A stretch of 64,000 nt of DNA from contig CANMIH010000015.1 of NCBI GenBank assembly GCA_947497905.1, positions 44,659 through 108,658 of the forward strand, read 5' to 3'. The notes under the pieces were generated by a model. It was given only the letters and a program-made list of their open reading frames with translations. It ran no database searches and was not told the DNA's origin. Source of the stretch: an uncultured Pelagimonas sp. (GTDB lineage Bacteria > Pseudomonadota > Alphaproteobacteria > Rhodobacterales > Rhodobacteraceae). Position numbers and translations under genes: made by a program. This document shows positions 54,223-62,502 of this stretch, one piece after another (position 1 is the first letter of the stretch; each line of letters begins with the position of its first letter).

Positions 54223-55518
54223 ATGAGTTTGAAATCGTTCGGCATTCTGCTTGCCGTTATGGCAAGTAGCACTTTTCTGGCAAATCCGGGTTTCGCCCAA
54301 TCCGGCAGTACGCCATCCAATTTCCCGCCGTCTTCGTTTGGAGGGGCACAATTTGTTGATAATGCTGGCTGCGTGTTTGTGCGTGCTGGATTTGACGGCA
54401 ATGTGACCTGGATCCCGAGGATGACCCGGGCCCGCAAACAGATCTGCGGTCAGACCCCGACCTTTGGCAAAGCGAAACCGCCCGCCCGCACCGCAGCGGC
54501 GCCTGCGCCAAAAGCCAAACCGGAGCAAATCACCCTTCCGGCTGCGACAGCGGCGCCCAAGCCAGCGGCGGTTGCCGCACCCGCTGCCAAACCACAACCT
54601 CGCCGTGTGGTGCGGCAAGCGGCACCTGCGCCCAAGCCTCAACCACAGGTTCAACGCGTTGTGCGCGCTCCGGCCTCAAAACCCGCCGCACCCGTTCAGG
54701 CCCCGCGCATCGTGCGCCGTGCGCCTCAAGCGGTTGCAGCACCCCAGCCGCAGGCGCCGACCTCCACAGCACGTCATGCCGTGGTTCCAACCTATTCTGC
54801 CTGCGTGAACGGCCAGCGTACCCGCACCATGGGTGGGACAACGGTTGCAATGCGCTGTGGCTCTCAGCCGACGTCCCATGTCACCATCATCCGTCGCGGC
54901 GAAACGCCGAAACCCGGCCAGAATGTTTTTTACAACAAGCAAAACGATGGCAGCTGGCAGGGTAGCGCTCTGGACTTGCCCGGCTCGACCCGGATTATGC
55001 CCCGCAGTGTCTATGAAATGCGGGGGGCAGATGTGGCTGGCATCCCAGCTGGCTATATGCCCGCTTGGAGTGATGATCGCCTCAATCCTCTGCGCGCGAG
55101 CATGACAATCGACGGGTATATGCAAACCCAACAGGTCTGGACCAACACCCTGCCGCGCTATCTGGTGTCCGAGGTGCGCAATCATCGCGTGAAAACACCC
55201 AATATCGTTGGCCATGGTGGCACGCGCCAAACTGCTTTTGTGTCCACGCAAGGCCAACAGTCGCCCTTTCTGTCGACCCGAGGTGCAGCCCGCACCCCAA
55301 CCTCGTCTGCGCAATATGTTGAGATCGGTGTTTTTACCACTCCGGCCAAAGCACAGTTCGCAGCAGATCGCCTGAGTGCGGCGGGACTTCCCGTGCAGTA
55401 TGGCACGTACAAAGGCATGCGCCGTGTCATGGTTGGGCCCTATGCCTCACCGCAACAGATCAACGCAGCCCTGAGCGCCGTGCAATCGACAGGCTATACG
55501 CGGGCTTATACGCGCTGA
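54223..55518 (+). CDS. Exported SPOR-domain protein
   Basis: ATG 54223 gives 431 residues with a signal peptide (MSLKSFGILLAVMASSTFLANPGFAQ); ATG 54193 is an alternative. An N-terminal Cys-containing segment (GAQFVDNAGCVFVRAGFDGNVTWIPRMT) is followed by a long Ala/Pro/Lys-rich, natively unfolded linker (about 85-215), a middle domain with PTYSACVNGQRTRTMGGTTVAMRCG, and a C-terminal SPOR domain (YVEIGVFTTPAKAQFAADRLSAAGLPVQYGTYKGMRRVMVGPYASPQQINAAL). SPOR domains bind denuded peptidoglycan, often at the septum, so a role in envelope maintenance or division is likely. Confidence 0.88.
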   Translation: MSLKSFGILLAVMASSTFLANPGFAQSGSTPSNFPPSSFGGAQFVDNAGCVFVRAGFDGNVTWIPRMTRARKQICGQTPTFGKAKPPARTAAAPAPKAKPEQITLPAATAAPKPAAVAAPAAKPQPRRVVRQAAPAPKPQPQVQRVVRAPASKPAAPVQAPRIVRRAPQAVAAPQPQAPTSTARHAVVPTYSACVNGQRTRTMGGTTVAMRCGSQPTSHVTIIRRGETPKPGQNVFYNKQNDGSWQGSALDLPGSTRIMPRSVYEMRGADVAGIPAGYMPAWSDDRLNPLRASMTIDGYMQTQQVWTNTLPRYLVSEVRNHRVKTPNIVGHGGTRQTAFVSTQGQQSPFLSTRGAARTPTSSAQYVEIGVFTTPAKAQFAADRLSAAGLPVQYGTYKGMRRVMVGPYASPQQINAALSAVQSTGYTRAYTR

Positions 55519-55591
55519 TCCATGGCACGATCGGTCGCAAAAGCGCGTACGTGAAAAAGGTCACGTCAAAGCGGCCGTCAAACAAGCCGGA

Positions 55592-56527
55592 CTAGATATC
55601 GCTCCAATAGGTGACAAACTCTTGCTTGTCTCGTCGCATGAGTGTGGTGAATTTCTTTACGCGCCTCTCGAACACGGCGGACCTCCGAGACAGATCAAGC
55701 CAGGTTTCATGTACCTGTTTGGCGTTCTCATGGTCTGACAAAACCTCAACAGCGCGAAACAATACAGCTTCGACATTTTTCTTGGTCAAAATCGCGCACA
55801 TGAAATCCACATTGGCCGGTGGAGCCGCCTTTGCACGGATGTGAAGTGTTTCGAACACTTGCGGCGGGCCGCCATGTTCTTCTTCTGTCCAAGGGTCGAA
55901 GTACGGGTTGTCATCGTGGTCGTAGATGAACACCGAAAGCCATTGAACGGCACATATAGCCATCTGTGATGTTTCGAGACGCCACCATTGTTTCCAGATG
56001 TGTTCGGCAACCGGGAACTGCCAGATTAGCGTGGCAAGCAAATACATCCATTCAAATGATCTGGAATGACCTCCACGAAACGAAAGCACCGTCTCTTGCT
56101 GCATGCGTGCCAGCAAGACCCGAACGAAAAACCCCGCCATCGCCTTAAACTGTGCTGCATCGAAGAACTCAGGATGTATTGGGCGATAGGCCAACGCATC
56201 CCACATACCCTCAAAATGCCATCCGCCGCTGAAGCGCTCTGGGGCTGGATGTCCGAGTTCGTGCCTCGCCCAAGCTTCAAGTGCCTTCGGAAAGGCAAAA
56301 GAGAGGAAGTCCTCTTGAACCGTCATGTATTGGTAGTCGAGAAAGAAATCGCAAAAATCGATAAGATCGGTCGGCTTGGTTGTGTCAGCTATTCGCTCAC
56401 AGTGACCGCAAACCTCATCGAACGGCTCCTGCCAAATTTCTGACGGAGCTTCGGGCCAGCCTAAAACCTCAAGCAGTTCAATCGGTACAATGGAGTCCCT
56501 CAATGCTTCGTTTTTAAACTTCGACAT
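55592..56527 (-). CDS. Uncharacterised protein, unrecognised family
   Basis: ATG 56527 (MSKFKNEALRDSIVPIELLEVLGWPEAP) gives 311 residues; a TTG at 56554 extends it by nine. The sequence is soluble, rich in Trp and aromatic residues and mostly helical (FDEVCGHCERIADTTKPTDLIDFCDFFLDYQYM; MAGFFVRVLLARMQQETVLSFRGGHSRSFEWMYLLATLIWQFP; LTKKNVEAVLFRAVEVLSDHENAKQVHETWLDLSRR). No catalytic motif is recognised. Base composition looks lower in GC than that of neighbours and the flanking gaps are AT-richer, which hints at recent acquisition. It is a single gene with no apparent operon partner. Confidence 0.7.
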   Translation of the reverse strand: MSKFKNEALRDSIVPIELLEVLGWPEAPSEIWQEPFDEVCGHCERIADTTKPTDLIDFCDFFLDYQYMTVQEDFLSFAFPKALEAWARHELGHPAPERFSGGWHFEGMWDALAYRPIHPEFFDAAQFKAMAGFFVRVLLARMQQETVLSFRGGHSRSFEWMYLLATLIWQFPVAEHIWKQWWRLETSQMAICAVQWLSVFIYDHDDNPYFDPWTEEEHGGPPQVFETLHIRAKAAPPANVDFMCAILTKKNVEAVLFRAVEVLSDHENAKQVHETWLDLSRRSAVFERRVKKFTTLMRRDKQEFVTYWSDI

Positions 56528-56630
56528 TCGTAAATCACCAAATCGTTCAACCAATAGTGGCAGGTTTAAATGTCAAATTTAGGGCTCTCGCATCAGAAGG
56601 CAAAGCACCCGGCGTCTCACGGGATTTTCT

Positions 56631-57656
56631 TTAGCTCTCGCAGATGTTTTGCAACCGCAGCCAATCCCCATCGCTGAGAACTTCGCGGCTGCCTTCTGTG
56701 CGTCTGGGGTCTGCTTCAATCAACCGAAGTGTGGTTTCCCCGGTTGGGTCGAGCCCATAGGCGAAGGCTGAACTGCGCACCTCAGCCTCAGCAAACCGTG
56801 CCAACAGAAGGTCATGATCTGGCGCCACGGAAGGTGTTGCCATCAGGCCCTCCGCATAGCTCGCCAGAACCTCATCGGGCATCTGCCCCGTGGCCAACAG
56901 GCGGATCAGTGACAAGACACCTGTATGCTCCAGCAGGGGTGCCAAAGGATCTTGCAGCTCTGATTGTGTTTTCTCAGCCAGCAGATACCCCGCGACAACA
57001 TCCACGTCCTCGTGATCTTCAACCACGCCTCGGTTGAGGACATAGAGTTCGCCGGGCAACGCCGTGCTGGCCCGGACACCGCCCGGAACTATCAGAACGG
57101 TGGCATTCATCGCATCGCCAAACAGCCGCGCTTCGAGCCTGCGCAATGGGGCCTGTGCGCCCTCGGTGTGGCAGGGTTGCCCGGTGACGCGGGTGATATG
57201 CGCCAGCAGGTCATGACCGATCTCAGCGCGCTTCACCCCCGGCAAAACACCCGCGGCATAATTCCGAAGCGCGTCCGGCAACCACAATACACCGCCTGCC
57301 GCAATTCCCGCCGCCAACGCACAGCCCAAAATCAACCGGAGTTTTCCAGGGCGAGGCCGTTTCCGATCAATCGCCTTCAGCAACCGATCGATCCCATCCA
57401 CCATCGCCGTCTCATCTTCGGAGAGCTCAAGGGTTTCCCCGGGGTCGCCATCAGGATGGAAAATCGCGGGGACCGAGGTGCCATTTGAACGCTGCACAGC
57501 CCCGAGTGACCAATGCGCCAAGACACGTCCGGCAACATCGGTGATGGTCAGAGTCGCGTCCCCCAGTGACACAATCACTTCCCGCCGCTGATCCTCAGCC
57601 GACGCACGCCAAAGGCCCGTCGCCTCAAGACGTTCAAATTCCCGTAGTGCTGTCAT
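56631..57656 (-). CDS. Membrane-anchored protein with a weak M48-peptidase-like pattern
   Basis: ATG 57656 gives 341 residues. Residues about 1-95 form a soluble domain (REVIVSLGDATLTITDVAGRVLAHWSLGAVQR), one membrane segment follows (LRLILGCALAAGIAAGGVLWLP), and a C-terminal domain contains ATVLIVPGGVRASTALPGELYVLNRGVVEDHEDVDVVAGYLLAEK. The PGG ... LNRG ... series recalls M48 metallopeptidases, but the HExxH site is absent (AGYLLAEKTQ), so any such relative would be inactive. The call is tentative. It is divergent from a MepA-like gene. Confidence 0.6.
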   Translation of the reverse strand: MTALREFERLEATGLWRASAEDQRREVIVSLGDATLTITDVAGRVLAHWSLGAVQRSNGTSVPAIFHPDGDPGETLELSEDETAMVDGIDRLLKAIDRKRPRPGKLRLILGCALAAGIAAGGVLWLPDALRNYAAGVLPGVKRAEIGHDLLAHITRVTGQPCHTEGAQAPLRRLEARLFGDAMNATVLIVPGGVRASTALPGELYVLNRGVVEDHEDVDVVAGYLLAEKTQSELQDPLAPLLEHTGVLSLIRLLATGQMPDEVLASYAEGLMATPSVAPDHDLLLARFAEAEVRSSAFAYGLDPTGETTLRLIEADPRRTEGSREVLSDGDWLRLQNICES

Positions 57657-57783
57657 TGGGCCTGCTCTGCCTCTGTTTGCGCCATTGATACCACAGCACA
57701 GAACATCGGGCAATTGGGCGGCTGAAGTGCAATCCTGCATCCTGTAGTCTCTGACGTATCCCGATCCTTACACTCTTCGTGTT

Positions 57784-58536
57784 ATGCGCCGCATCACGTT
57801 CCATGCTCTGATTGCCCTCCTGCTCACCGCCCTTAGCTTTTCTGGTGGCCTGGCCTGGCTCGCGTCCCGGATGTTTCGGCGCAACAAATTCGGTCTGTTT
57901 GCTCTGTTCTATGTCTTGACTGCCGTTAGTTTCTGGGCTGCGGCCATGGCCTTTCAGACACAGCGACACCCCGTCCTCCTTGGCGCGCCTGACAGCCTCA
58001 GCTCCCCACTTTTCTATTCCGTGCTAAACCGCAATTTTGTCATCCCTGAGCTGGCCAGTGTTACACATGATCTGGCGCGCCACATGGAGGACACGTTTCC
58101 CGGCACTCGGACCATCGCATTGGACGGGGGATTTCCTGCACTCAACTCCCTCCCTCTGCTGCCCCACCTCAGTCATGCGGATGGGCGCAAACTTGACCTT
58201 GGCTTGTATTGGCAAGACTCCGAAGGGCGCTATCTTCCCAATCGCATGAAGTCGGTTCTCGGGTATTGGGGATATGCAGATGGGCCATCCGACTGCCCGA
58301 AACGGTGGAACGATCTGAGATGGGATCTGACCTGGCTTCAGCCAATGCTCCCGCAGCGGACCCTGGACACGACCCGCACGCGCGAAGCTCTGCTCTGGCT
58401 GGCGCGGGACGATCGGGTCAAAAAGATCCTGATCGAACCCCATATCCTTGAGCGCCTGAACATCCAACATCCGAAAATTCGCTTTCAAGGCTGCCGCGCC
58501 GCGCGCCACGACGACCACATCCATTTTCAACTGTGA
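57784..58536 (+). CDS. Membrane-anchored MepA-like (LAS-type) metallopeptidase homologue
   Basis: The 250-residue protein has two N-terminal membrane segments (LIALLLTALSFSGGLAWLA; FGLFALFYVLTAVSFWAAAMAF) and then a soluble domain. This carries HLSHADGRKLDLGLYW (His and Asp as in the HxxxxxxD zinc motif) and, at the C-terminus, RAARHDDHIHFQL with an HxH. That combination is the zinc-site pattern of LAS peptidases such as MepA and D-Ala-D-Ala carboxypeptidases, acting on peptidoglycan cross-links. Family membership is inferred from motifs only. It is divergent from the 56631-57656 gene, with 127 bp between. Confidence 0.7.
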   Translation: MRRITFHALIALLLTALSFSGGLAWLASRMFRRNKFGLFALFYVLTAVSFWAAAMAFQTQRHPVLLGAPDSLSSPLFYSVLNRNFVIPELASVTHDLARHMEDTFPGTRTIALDGGFPALNSLPLLPHLSHADGRKLDLGLYWQDSEGRYLPNRMKSVLGYWGYADGPSDCPKRWNDLRWDLTWLQPMLPQRTLDTTRTREALLWLARDDRVKKILIEPHILERLNIQHPKIRFQGCRAARHDDHIHFQL

Positions 58537-58550
58537 GTTAAGAATCACGA

Positions 58551-58661
58551 TTTGCACGGCAAGAGTTTGCAATTTTGCAAATCATCCATTGCTTCGCAAC
58601 AGAGCGCGAAAATCAACAGGGTTTGCAAAAATTTGCAGCGGGAATTTGCCAATTTTCGCAA
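58551..58661. promoter_or_regulatory. Cluster of TTTGCA motifs upstream of prpE: candidate PccR/ScfR binding region
   Basis: TTTGCA-like half-sites occur at 58551, 58566, 58575 (inverted), 58622, 58632 and 58645. One is a perfect palindrome, TTTGCAA-TT-TTGCAAA (58566-58581), and another is TTTGCAAA-AA-TTTGCAGC (58622-58639). PccR of Rhodobacter sphaeroides, a short-chain-acyl-CoA regulator, binds a TTTGCAAA-N4-TTTGCAAA motif; the spacing here differs. Confidence 0.65.
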
Positions 58662-58759
58662 GTTCGCTGCGATATTCTGTCCTGTCGGCCGGTAACAGAC
58701 TTGCCCGTTTGCCTCCGTGCCCCCTATCCCTTTGGGTCAAGGAACGAGAGGAGGAGGCC

Positions 58760-60652
58760 ATGGGCTACAACGACGTATACGAGGGCTGGAAATCTGATCC
58801 CGAAGGGTTCTGGATGGCCGCAGCCGATGCCATCGACTGGGATCAAAAGCCAATCAAGGCGCTCTCCGATCTGGGCGACAATATGTATGAATGGTTCGCC
58901 GACGCCAAGGTGAACACCTGCTGGAACGCGGTGGATCGCCATGTTGAAGCAGGCCGGGGTGAACAGACCGCTATCATCTATGACAGCCCCATCACCCACA
59001 CCAAACGCGAAATCAGCTATGTCGAGCTGCGCAATCGAGTTGCAACACTCGCCGGTGCGCTGCGCGCCAAGGGCGTCGAAAAGGGTGATCGGGTCATCAT
59101 ATATATGCCGATGATCCCAGAGGCGCTGGAGGCCATGCTGGCCTGCGCCCGTTTGGGTGCCGTGCATTCGGTGGTGTTTGGGGGATTTGCCGCCAATGAA
59201 TTGGCGGTGCGTATTGACGATGCCAAACCCAAGGCCATCATCGCCGCCTCATGTGGTCTCGAACCCGGCCGCGTGGTACATTACAAACCCCTGCTCGACG
59301 GCGCTATTGATCTGGCCGAACACAAGCCCGAGTTCTGCGTGGTGTTCCAGCGTGAACAGGAAGTGGCCGAGCTTGTTGAAGGGCGCGATGTCAACTGGCA
59401 TGGCTTTCAATATGGTGTTGAACCCGCTGACTGTGTGCCCGTTGAGGGCAATCACCCTGCCTATATTCTTTATACCTCAGGCACCACAGGCCAGCCCAAA
59501 GGCGTGATCCGCCCAACAGCCGGTCATCTGGTTGCTCTGAACTGGTCGATGAAGAACCTCTATAATGTCGATCCCGGCGATGTGTTTTGGGCCGCTTCGG
59601 ACGTGGGCTGGGTCGTTGGCCACAGCTACATCACCTATGGCCCGCTGATCCACGGCAACACCACCATTGTTTTTGAGGGTAAACCTATCGGCACACCGGA
59701 TGCGGGCACCTTCTGGCGCGTCATTTCCGAACATAAGGTCAAAAGCTTTTTCACGGCCCCGACCGCTTTCCGCGCTGTGAAACGCGAAGACCCCAAAGGC
59801 GATTTCGTCAAGAAATACGATCTCTCCTGTCTGGGTCAGGTCTATCTTGCCGGGGAACGCGCCGATCCCGACACAATTGTCTGGGCTCAGGACCAGCTGA
59901 ATGTGCCCATCGTCGACCACTGGTGGCAGACCGAAACCGGCTGGGCGATTGCCGCCAACCCGTTGGGCATCGAAGAGTTGCCCACCAAACTTGGTTCGCC
60001 CGCTAAGCCCATGCCAGGCTATCAGATCGAGATCCTCGATGAAGGCGGCACTCCTATGCCCGCAGGCGAGCTTGGCGCCATCGCCGTCAAACTGCCCCTG
60101 CCCCCCGGCACCTTGCCCACACTGTGGAATGCTGAAGCCCGCTTCAAGAAAAGCTATCTGACCACGTTCCCCGGCTACTATGAAACCGGTGATGCCGGGA
60201 TGATCGACGAAGACGGCTACGTCTATATCATGGCGCGCACCGATGACGTGATCAACGTGGCGGGTCACCGTCTGTCCACTGGTGGCATGGAAGAGGTCCT
60301 CGCGGGTCATCCAGACGTGGCGGAATGCGCCGTTATTGGTGTGACCGATCAGCTGAAAGGCCAGATGCCGTTGGGTTTTGTCTGCCTGAACGCGGGCACC
60401 GAGAAAGCCCATGAGGATGTGGTCAAAGACTGTATCAAACTTGTGCGCGAGAAAATTGGTCCTGTTGCGGCCTTCAAACTCTGCGCCGTGGTAGACCGTC
60501 TGCCCAAAACCCGGTCGGGCAAGATCCTCCGCGCCACCATGGTCAAAATTGCAGACAGCGAAGACTACAAGATGCCTGCAACCATTGATGATCCCGCCAT
60601 TCTGGACGAGATCAAAGTGGCGCTTCAGGGCTTGGGTTACGCCAAAGACTAA
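58760..60652 (+). CDS. prpE: Propionyl-CoA synthetase
   Basis: ATG 58760 follows GAGGAGGAGG; the product has 630 residues, close to PrpE. It opens YNDVYEGWKSDPEGFWMAAADAIDWDQKP and has ILYTSGTTGQPKGVIRPTAGH, WAASDVGWVVGHSYITYGPL, HWWQTETGWAIAANP, YYETGDAGMIDEDGYVYIMARTDDVINVAGHRLSTGGMEEVL and the catalytic Lys of LPKTRSGKILRATM. It makes propionyl-CoA (and some acetyl-CoA) via an adenylate. The upstream TTTGCA cluster fits control by a PccR-type propionyl-CoA sensor. The trp/gly pocket residues that set chain length were not examined, so an Acs function is possible. Confidence 0.92.
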   Translation: MGYNDVYEGWKSDPEGFWMAAADAIDWDQKPIKALSDLGDNMYEWFADAKVNTCWNAVDRHVEAGRGEQTAIIYDSPITHTKREISYVELRNRVATLAGALRAKGVEKGDRVIIYMPMIPEALEAMLACARLGAVHSVVFGGFAANELAVRIDDAKPKAIIAASCGLEPGRVVHYKPLLDGAIDLAEHKPEFCVVFQREQEVAELVEGRDVNWHGFQYGVEPADCVPVEGNHPAYILYTSGTTGQPKGVIRPTAGHLVALNWSMKNLYNVDPGDVFWAASDVGWVVGHSYITYGPLIHGNTTIVFEGKPIGTPDAGTFWRVISEHKVKSFFTAPTAFRAVKREDPKGDFVKKYDLSCLGQVYLAGERADPDTIVWAQDQLNVPIVDHWWQTETGWAIAANPLGIEELPTKLGSPAKPMPGYQIEILDEGGTPMPAGELGAIAVKLPLPPGTLPTLWNAEARFKKSYLTTFPGYYETGDAGMIDEDGYVYIMARTDDVINVAGHRLSTGGMEEVLAGHPDVAECAVIGVTDQLKGQMPLGFVCLNAGTEKAHEDVVKDCIKLVREKIGPVAAFKLCAVVDRLPKTRSGKILRATMVKIADSEDYKMPATIDDPAILDEIKVALQGLGYAKD

Positions 60653-60669
60653 GTCCCAGATCGACTATT

Positions 60670-60699
60670 GGGCCCCCTGCGCGAAGTGGGGCCCTTTTT
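60670..60699 (+). terminator. Terminator after prpE
   Basis: GGGCCCC (60670-60676) pairs with GGGGCCC (60688-60694), followed by five T. It can also serve the convergent VOC gene weakly. Confidence 0.88.
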
Positions 60700-61075
60700 A
60701 CGTCTCAAGCCGCCAGGGGGGCGACAGCCGATTTTCTCCGGCGTTGAAAAGACAAAGTTGCGCACCCCCCGGATCACGGAACCGGGCCTCTCGCCAAAGC
60801 CAGGGTTCTGATGTTGGCGGAGTGTCAAAGACGATGCCCGCGTCATTAAGTTCCGAATAGCGTTGATCGACATCTTCGACTTCGAAATACAGCACGGTTG
60901 ATCCGGTCGCGGGTGTTTCCGTGGCATGTAGAGAAAGCGTGGCCTGCCCTTCCGGCAACTCAAAACGTGCATACCGGCCTTCGGCTAATACAATGAGTGT
61001 CAAACCGAGTTTCTGGTAAAATGCCACGCTTTCCTCAAACACATTGGTCGCAAGGGTCACTTGATTGAGATCCAT
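60698..61075 (-). CDS. VOC-family protein
   Basis: The 125-residue protein is a single VOC module: DLNQVTLATNVFEESVAFYQKLGLTLIV, then YARFELPEGQATLSLHATETPATGSTVLYFEVEDVDQRYSELNDAGIVF and ARFRDPGGAQLCLFNAGENR. The second half keeps the usual DPGG turn. It is convergent with prpE and divergent from the HMG-CoA reductase gene, with the repeat R3 between the starts. Ligand unknown. Confidence 0.87.
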   Translation of the reverse strand: MDLNQVTLATNVFEESVAFYQKLGLTLIVLAEGRYARFELPEGQATLSLHATETPATGSTVLYFEVEDVDQRYSELNDAGIVFDTPPTSEPWLWREARFRDPGGAQLCLFNAGENRLSPPWRLET

Positions 61076-61136
61076 GTCTCACCTCTTTTATTCATCACCT
61101 CACGGCTACCACCTCAACTTGAGTTCAGGTCAAGAC

Positions 61137-61211
61137 CTGTTTGGCGGGATGGTGGGTGGGGCGAGGCGCCACCGGCGCGAGCGCCCATCATCCCAAATCT
61201 TGACCAAACAG
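61137..61211 (+). repeat. Structured intergenic repeat, copy R3, in the HMG-CoA reductase leader
   Basis: The arm GGGATGGTGGGTGGGGCGA (61146-61164) leads to inner hairpin GCGCC-ACC-GGCGC (61166-61178) and 3' box GAGCGCC. A 12-bp outer stem (61146-61157 with 61183-61194, two wobbles) forms here. It is flanked by two competing inverted pairs: CTGTTTGG/CCAAACAG (61137-61144, 61204-61211) and GGTCAAGA/TCTTGACC (61128-61135, 61198-61205). It ends 36 bp before the ATG. Confidence 0.82.
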
Positions 61212-61247
61212 ACAGAAACCCGTTCTCTACCTGCAACGGAGGAAACG

Positions 61248-62501
61248 ATGCCAAATCCCAAACCCACATCCCGCCTGCCGGGCCTGCACAAAATGACCCG
61301 CGCCGAGCGTCTTGCGGCGACAACTCAAGCCGCACATCTGGATCAAGACACCCATGAGAACCTTGCCCGAACCGGCGCCACTGTGGATCTGGCCGAACAT
61401 CTCTCCGAAAATGTCATCTCAACCATCGAGGTCCCGCTCGGTGTCGCAACCAACCTCGTTGTGGACGGTCAAGACGTTCTTGTGCCCATGGCCACCGAAG
61501 AAAGCTCCGTCATTGCCGCAGTCTGCAACGGCGCCCGCGCCTGTCGCCCAAGCGGCGGTGTCACCACAAGCGCCGATGACCCGGTGATGATCGCCCAGGT
61601 ACAGATCACCGGTGTGACAGATCTCGACCAGGCGCAGGAAAACCTCATCGCCCATACCGGCGAGATCCATAGGATCTGTGACGCCTGCGACCCGATGCTT
61701 GTCTCTCTGGGTGGTGGCTTTCGTGGGATCGAGCCGCGTGCCCTGCCGAACGGCATGCTGGTTCTGCATCTTCATGTGGATGTGCGGGACGCCATGGGAG
61801 CCAATACCGTCAACACCATGGCTGAAACGCTGGCCCCCAAGATCGAAGACTGGACCGGAGGCACTGTGGGCCTGCGCATTCTCTCCAATCTCGCTGACAG
61901 ACGTCTTGTGCGCGCCAAGGCCCGATGGACCGCCAAAGATATTGGGGCCGAGACCGTCGCTGGAATCCTGAATGCCTATGACTTTGCCGCGTCAGACCCT
62001 TATCGCGCGGCAACTCACAACAAGGGCATTATGAACGGCATCGACGCAGTGGCCCTTGCGACCATGAATGACACACGGGCGATCGAGGCCGGCGCCCATG
62101 CCTATGCCGCGACACGCGGTCCGGGCTATGCGCCTCTGACCCGATACACACGCGCCGGCGAAGATCTGATTGGTGAGATCGAACTGCCGCTCGCCATGGG
62201 GATCGTCGGCGGCGCCACCCGGGCCCATCCAACGGCGCAGGCGGCCCTGCAGATCATGAACACCACCATCGCCGACCGCCTGTCCCGGGTCACTGCTGCC
62301 GTAGGGCTGATCCAGAATTTCTCAGCACTGCGCGCTCTGGCCACCGAAGGCATTCAACGCGGCCACATGGGGCTTCACGCGCGCAACGTGGCCATCACCG
62401 CCGGGGCAACGGGTTCGGAGATTGACCGCATCGCCACTGAAATGGTGACCCGCAAAACAATCCGCGAAGACGTGGCGCGGCAACTGCTGGCCGAGACCTA
62501 G
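61248..62501 (+). CDS. mvaA: Degradative (class II) HMG-CoA reductase
   Basis: ATG 61248 follows GGAGG; the 417-residue product begins MPNPKPTSRLPGLHKMTRAERLA, like the Pseudomonas mevalonii enzyme. Catalytic residues are visible: Glu in PMATEESSVIAA, Lys in ATHNKGIMNGIDAV, Asp/Asn region DAMGANTVNTMAETLAP, and His in GHMGLHARN. The class II enzyme converts mevalonate and HMG-CoA with NAD(H) or NADP(H). No other mevalonate or HMG-CoA lyase gene is beside it, so growth on mevalonate or an isolated biosynthetic step are both possible. It converges on nadK with 1 bp between stop codons. Confidence 0.93.
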   Translation: MPNPKPTSRLPGLHKMTRAERLAATTQAAHLDQDTHENLARTGATVDLAEHLSENVISTIEVPLGVATNLVVDGQDVLVPMATEESSVIAAVCNGARACRPSGGVTTSADDPVMIAQVQITGVTDLDQAQENLIAHTGEIHRICDACDPMLVSLGGGFRGIEPRALPNGMLVLHLHVDVRDAMGANTVNTMAETLAPKIEDWTGGTVGLRILSNLADRRLVRAKARWTAKDIGAETVAGILNAYDFAASDPYRAATHNKGIMNGIDAVALATMNDTRAIEAGAHAYAATRGPGYAPLTRYTRAGEDLIGEIELPLAMGIVGGATRAHPTAQAALQIMNTTIADRLSRVTAAVGLIQNFSALRALATEGIQRGHMGLHARNVAITAGATGSEIDRIATEMVTRKTIREDVARQLLAET

Positions 62502-62502
62502 G

